NCBI GenBank assembly: GCA_030627585.1
Contig: DAOURU010000047.1
Coordinates: 1 to 7,439 of the forward strand
Length of the DNA: 7,439 nt
Source of the DNA: Bacillota bacterium
GTDB taxonomy: Bacteria; Bacillota; DSM-12270; Thermacetogeniales; Thermacetogeniaceae
Reading direction: 5' to 3'
Shown here piece after piece: positions 5,033 through 7,439 of this stretch (within the stretch, counting starts at the first letter, position 1; each line of letters begins with the position of its first letter). The position numbers and the translations under genes were made by a program. Under the pieces are notes generated by a model. That model was not told where the DNA came from, searched no databases, and was given only the letters and a program-made list of their open reading frames with translations.

Positions 5033-6520
5033 GTGATCAAGGAAGTATGTTTGGGTACAGCCCTGGCAGTACTTATTTTCTTGCTTATACTGGGTTACAA
5101 CGTCGTTCCGTTGCTTCTCTTGGGAGGTTTGGGAGTCTTTCTTTACCTTCTTGTCGATAAAAAAGGGTTTGTCGGTAGTTCATTCCATGTCGGGTACATG
5201 CAACAGGTTGATTTCACGTTCGATGATATCGGAGGACAAGCCCCCGCAAAACAGGAACTGAAAGAAGCTCTTGATTTTGTAATTCACTCAGATCAGATTT
5301 TGGAAATGGGAATTCGACCCTTAAAAGGAATTCTCTTAACAGGACCGCCTGGTACAGGCAAAACTCTCCTCGCAAAAGCAGCGGCCGCCTATACCCGTTC
5401 GATTTTTTTGGCTACTTCGGGGAGCGAGTTTATCGAAGTTTTTGCCGGTGTAGGAGCCCAGAGAGTAAGACAAATCTTTAAAACAGCAAAAGAACGCGCG
5501 ATCCGAGAAAAAAAGAACGGAGCCATTGTGTTTATAGATGAGATCGAGGTCTTGGGGAACCGCCGGGGCACCCACGCAGGCCACCTTGAATATGATCAAA
5601 CATTGAATCAGTTGTTGGTGGAAATGGACGGTTTGCGCAATGATAATCGGGTTAAGATCCTCGTTATTGGAGCAACAAACAGAGAGGATATGCTCGATCC
5701 CGCATTGCTCCGGCCGGGGCGTTTTGACCGCATCGTCCGGGTTGATTTGCCTGATAAGGCAGCCCGGTTTCATATTTTAAAACTTCACTGCCGGAATAAA
5801 CCGTTAGGAGAGGATGTCGATTTAGAAAAAATTGCTCAGGAAAGCTTCGGCTTTTCAGGGGCGCACCTGGAAAGTGTAGCAAATGAAGCGGCGATTCTTG
5901 CCCTGCGGGAAAATTCGCTCTGCATTTCCCAGCATCATTTTAAAGAAGCAGTAGATAAAGTTATGATGGGGGAAAAACTCGATCGAAAGCCCAACAAAGA
6001 GGAGCTTTACAGGATTGCGGTACATGAAACAGGTCATGCACTAATCAGTGAAATACTCAGGCCGGGCTCTGTATCCCACCTTACTGTAACCACACGGGGT
6101 AGGGCGCTGGGATATATGCGCCAAATACCTGAGGACGATCTCTATTTATATACGCGAGATTATCTGGAAAAACAAATTCAAATATTTCTTGCAGGCAGTG
6201 TTTCAGAAAGTATTTTGCTGGGTTCCCAAAGCACCGGTTCAATAAACGATTTTCAGGAGGCCGTTCAGATAGCGCGTCAAATTATTGCCGCAGGGCTTTC
6301 TCCCTTAGGTATTATCTGGGAAGATATTCTTCCGAAAGATGTTTTTCACCAAACAATTCAAGATATTCTTCGCCAGCAAGAAGAGAAGGCAAAAAGCATG
6401 CTTTTTGCCAACCTTGATGCTTTAAAGGAGATTGCACAAATGTTGGTAGATCGTGAATACCTGTGGGGAGACAGTTTACGGGAAGTTTTAACGCGGAAGC
6501 AAAAAGCGGAGCTTCATTAA
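5033..6520 (+). CDS. FtsH-family membrane AAA+ zinc protease, short form lacking the extracytoplasmic domain
   Basis: The 495-residue product is an FtsH-type membrane protease: the AAA+ ring unfolds substrates and feeds them to a zinc peptidase. Two hydrophobic stretches at about 5-22 and 24-41 leave almost no loop between them, whereas FtsH normally has about 70-80 residues outside the membrane there; length is about 100-150 short of usual FtsH. The AAA+ domain has Walker A GPPGTGKT (104-111), pore-loop FAGVGAQRVRQIF (137-149), Walker B IVFIDE (165-170) and the second region of homology LLRPGRFDR (225-233) with arginines 227 and 230. The M41 peptidase has HETGH (331-335), GYMRQIPEDD (360-369) and the third zinc ligand Asp406 in GSINDFQEA. 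All catalytic residues seem intact, so it should be active. Start is GTG with GGAGG at 5018-5022; an in-frame stop lies just upstream (5024-5026). It is probably a paralogue of a standard FtsH elsewhere. Confidence 0.9.
   Translation: MIKEVCLGTALAVLIFLLILGYNVVPLLLLGGLGVFLYLLVDKKGFVGSSFHVGYMQQVDFTFDDIGGQAPAKQELKEALDFVIHSDQILEMGIRPLKGILLTGPPGTGKTLLAKAAAAYTRSIFLATSGSEFIEVFAGVGAQRVRQIFKTAKERAIREKKNGAIVFIDEIEVLGNRRGTHAGHLEYDQTLNQLLVEMDGLRNDNRVKILVIGATNREDMLDPALLRPGRFDRIVRVDLPDKAARFHILKLHCRNKPLGEDVDLEKIAQESFGFSGAHLESVANEAAILALRENSLCISQHHFKEAVDKVMMGEKLDRKPNKEELYRIAVHETGHALISEILRPGSVSHLTVTTRGRALGYMRQIPEDDLYLYTRDYLEKQIQIFLAGSVSESILLGSQSTGSINDFQEAVQIARQIIAAGLSPLGIIWEDILPKDVFHQTIQDILRQQEEKAKSMLFANLDALKEIAQMLVDREYLWGDSLREVLTRKQKAELH
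6388..6409. repeat. 22-bp perfect palindrome in the FtsH-like gene
   Basis: The left half GGCAAAAAGCA and right half TGCTTTTTGCC are exact reverse complements with no spacer. RNA from either strand could fold as a 9-bp stem with a CAUG loop. It lies in the sequence for the protease's C-terminal tail (residues about 452-459), where protein constraint is low. The T5 run is inside the stem and AACC follows, so it is not a classical terminator. Confidence 0.9.
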
Positions 6521-6547
6521 CTTGCAAAAAAAGGCTGGTCCTTAAAA

Positions 6548-7439
6548 ATGATTAAGGTGGAAATTATTGCAACTGGCAATGAATTATTAAGAGGTGAAAT
6601 TACAAATTCTACAACCCCCTTTTTGCTGAAGCAATTCCTTAGTTTGGGATATGAAATTACGAGGTTAATTACAATTGGGGACGATCAGGACCAAATACAA
6701 GGTGCGATCCGAGATGCCCTTGGGCGGGCAGATATTATCGTTGTGACTGGAGGTTTGGGGCCTACACCCGATGATTTAACAAGGGAGGCCCTTGCTTCGG
6801 CTCTTAATCAACCTCTTGAGTTTCGGTCTGAGCTTTGGGAAGCGATCCACTCCTTTTTTCAAGCACGAGGCAGGAAAACTCTACCTGCAAATATAAAACA
6901 AGCTTACCTTCCATTTGGTGCCCACCCTGTCCCTAATTTGCATGGTACTGCACCGGGTATTATTATTCCCCGGGATTCACAGACAATTATTGCTTTACCG
7001 GGTCCTCCCGGGGAGCTCCAGCAAATGTTCGTTAATGAAGTAAAACCTTATCTCGAAACTCGCTACTCATCTCCCTGCTCTCCAAAATATTGCATTTTTA
7101 AAGTCTGCGGACTTGGGGAATCCGCACTTTTGGAAAAACTGAAATCTTTTTTAGAACAAATTAAAAACACCTCAGCAAAAGTCAGTTTTCTTCCTCGTGA
7201 GGGAGAGGTCAATATCATTCTTCAGGTTGGGGCGGAAAATGAAACCGAAGATCTTTTTATTCAGCTTGCCGAAAAAATGAGGTCCCTGCTCGGGGAAGAT
7301 CTCTATGGCCTAAACGAAGCAACCCTACCCGGCAAGGTAGGGGAGTTGTTGCAAAGAGAAAATTTTACGCTTGCAGTTGCTGAATCTTGCACGGGAGGTC
7401 TAATCGGGAATTATATTACAAACGTCGCGGGAAGTTCTC
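6548..7439 (+). CDS. cinA: CinA-like protein: COG1058 domain plus start of nicotinamide-nucleotide amidase domain (partial, 3' end cut)
   Basis: The open frame runs off the window after 297 complete codons (usual length about 410). The N-terminal MoaB/MoeA-like domain (about 1-165) begins MIKVEIIATGNELLRGEITN and carries TGGLGPTPDD (67-76) and TAPGI...IIALPGPPGE, typical of CinA; in studied members this domain hydrolyses ADP-ribose. The second domain, PncC (NMN deamidase, part of pyridine nucleotide salvage), starts near 258, with AESCTGGLIGNYITNVAGSS at 278-297; only its beginning is visible. In Bacillus cinA is followed by recA and is linked to competence. Start ATG 6548 fits the conserved N-terminus, but its ribosome site is poor (AAAGG at 6530-6534, 13 nt away). 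It is 27 nt after the protease stop and in the same frame, so translation may rely on coupling to the protease gene. Confidence 0.93.
   Translation, partial: MIKVEIIATGNELLRGEITNSTTPFLLKQFLSLGYEITRLITIGDDQDQIQGAIRDALGRADIIVVTGGLGPTPDDLTREALASALNQPLEFRSELWEAIHSFFQARGRKTLPANIKQAYLPFGAHPVPNLHGTAPGIIIPRDSQTIIALPGPPGELQQMFVNEVKPYLETRYSSPCSPKYCIFKVCGLGESALLEKLKSFLEQIKNTSAKVSFLPREGEVNIILQVGAENETEDLFIQLAEKMRSLLGEDLYGLNEATLPGKVGELLQRENFTLAVAESCTGGLIGNYITNVAGSS

Noticed and set aside
5336..5773. 145-codon minus-strand frame opposite the FtsH-like gene, and other minus-strand frames (507-698, 1860-2117, 2930-3178, 3771-4001, 5389-5571, 5664-5882, 5855-6037, 6312-6527)
   Set aside because: They lie opposite or almost entirely opposite clearly conserved coding sequence, have no recognisable domains and no supporting ribosome sites; they are shadows.
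7323..7342. CCCTACC/GGTAGGG hairpin in cinA at the domain linker
   Set aside because: A 7-bp stem is within chance expectation; the linker position is suggestive but not enough.

Overview
The window is a bacterial chromosomal segment, all genes on the + strand, probably from an anaerobic, endospore-forming Clostridia-type Firmicute. The reasons are strong GGAGG-type ribosome sites, a SpoIIIE/FtsK-type C-terminus followed by a rodZ(ymfM)-rimO-cinA neighbourhood, moderate-to-low GC by eye, and a selenium-type tRNA modification gene. Genus cannot be decided from this sequence.

Layout: the last 24 codons of an ftsK/spoIIIE translocase gene (2-76); a promoter and leader (about 93-179); a winged-helix + PfkB-fold regulator whose kinase active site is degraded (180-1187); then a tight group mnmH (1260-2294), rodZ (2315-3076) and rimO (3054-4379, overlapping rodZ by 23 nt). 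A good extended -10 promoter (4433-4441) opens a second unit: an uncharacterised single-pass membrane protein (4469-4999), an FtsH-family membrane AAA+ zinc protease without the usual extracytoplasmic domain (5033-6520), and cinA (6548 to the window end, cut at residue 297).

Functionally this is mostly housekeeping: chromosome translocation, tRNA wobble-uridine modification (MnmH), cell shape (RodZ), ribosomal protein S12 methylthiolation (RimO) and NAD/nucleotide salvage or repair (CinA). The accessory part is the pair 4469-6520, lying between rimO and cinA where Bacillus has pgsA. My best candidate for an undescribed system is this pair: a small outward-facing membrane protein that may supply in trans the sensor or adaptor domain that the neighbouring protease lacks. 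The second candidate is the wHTH/PfkB protein, which looks like a ligand-sensing regulator built from a dead sugar kinase.

At the DNA level there are two unusually long perfect inverted repeats inside coding sequence (4098-4128 in rimO, 6388-6409 in the protease gene). There is also a 10-bp tandem duplication (4981-5000) that appears to have shortened the 4469 gene by nine codons. No tRNA, rRNA, CRISPR, insertion sequence or riboswitch was seen. The longest stretch without a gene is 103 nt (77-179).
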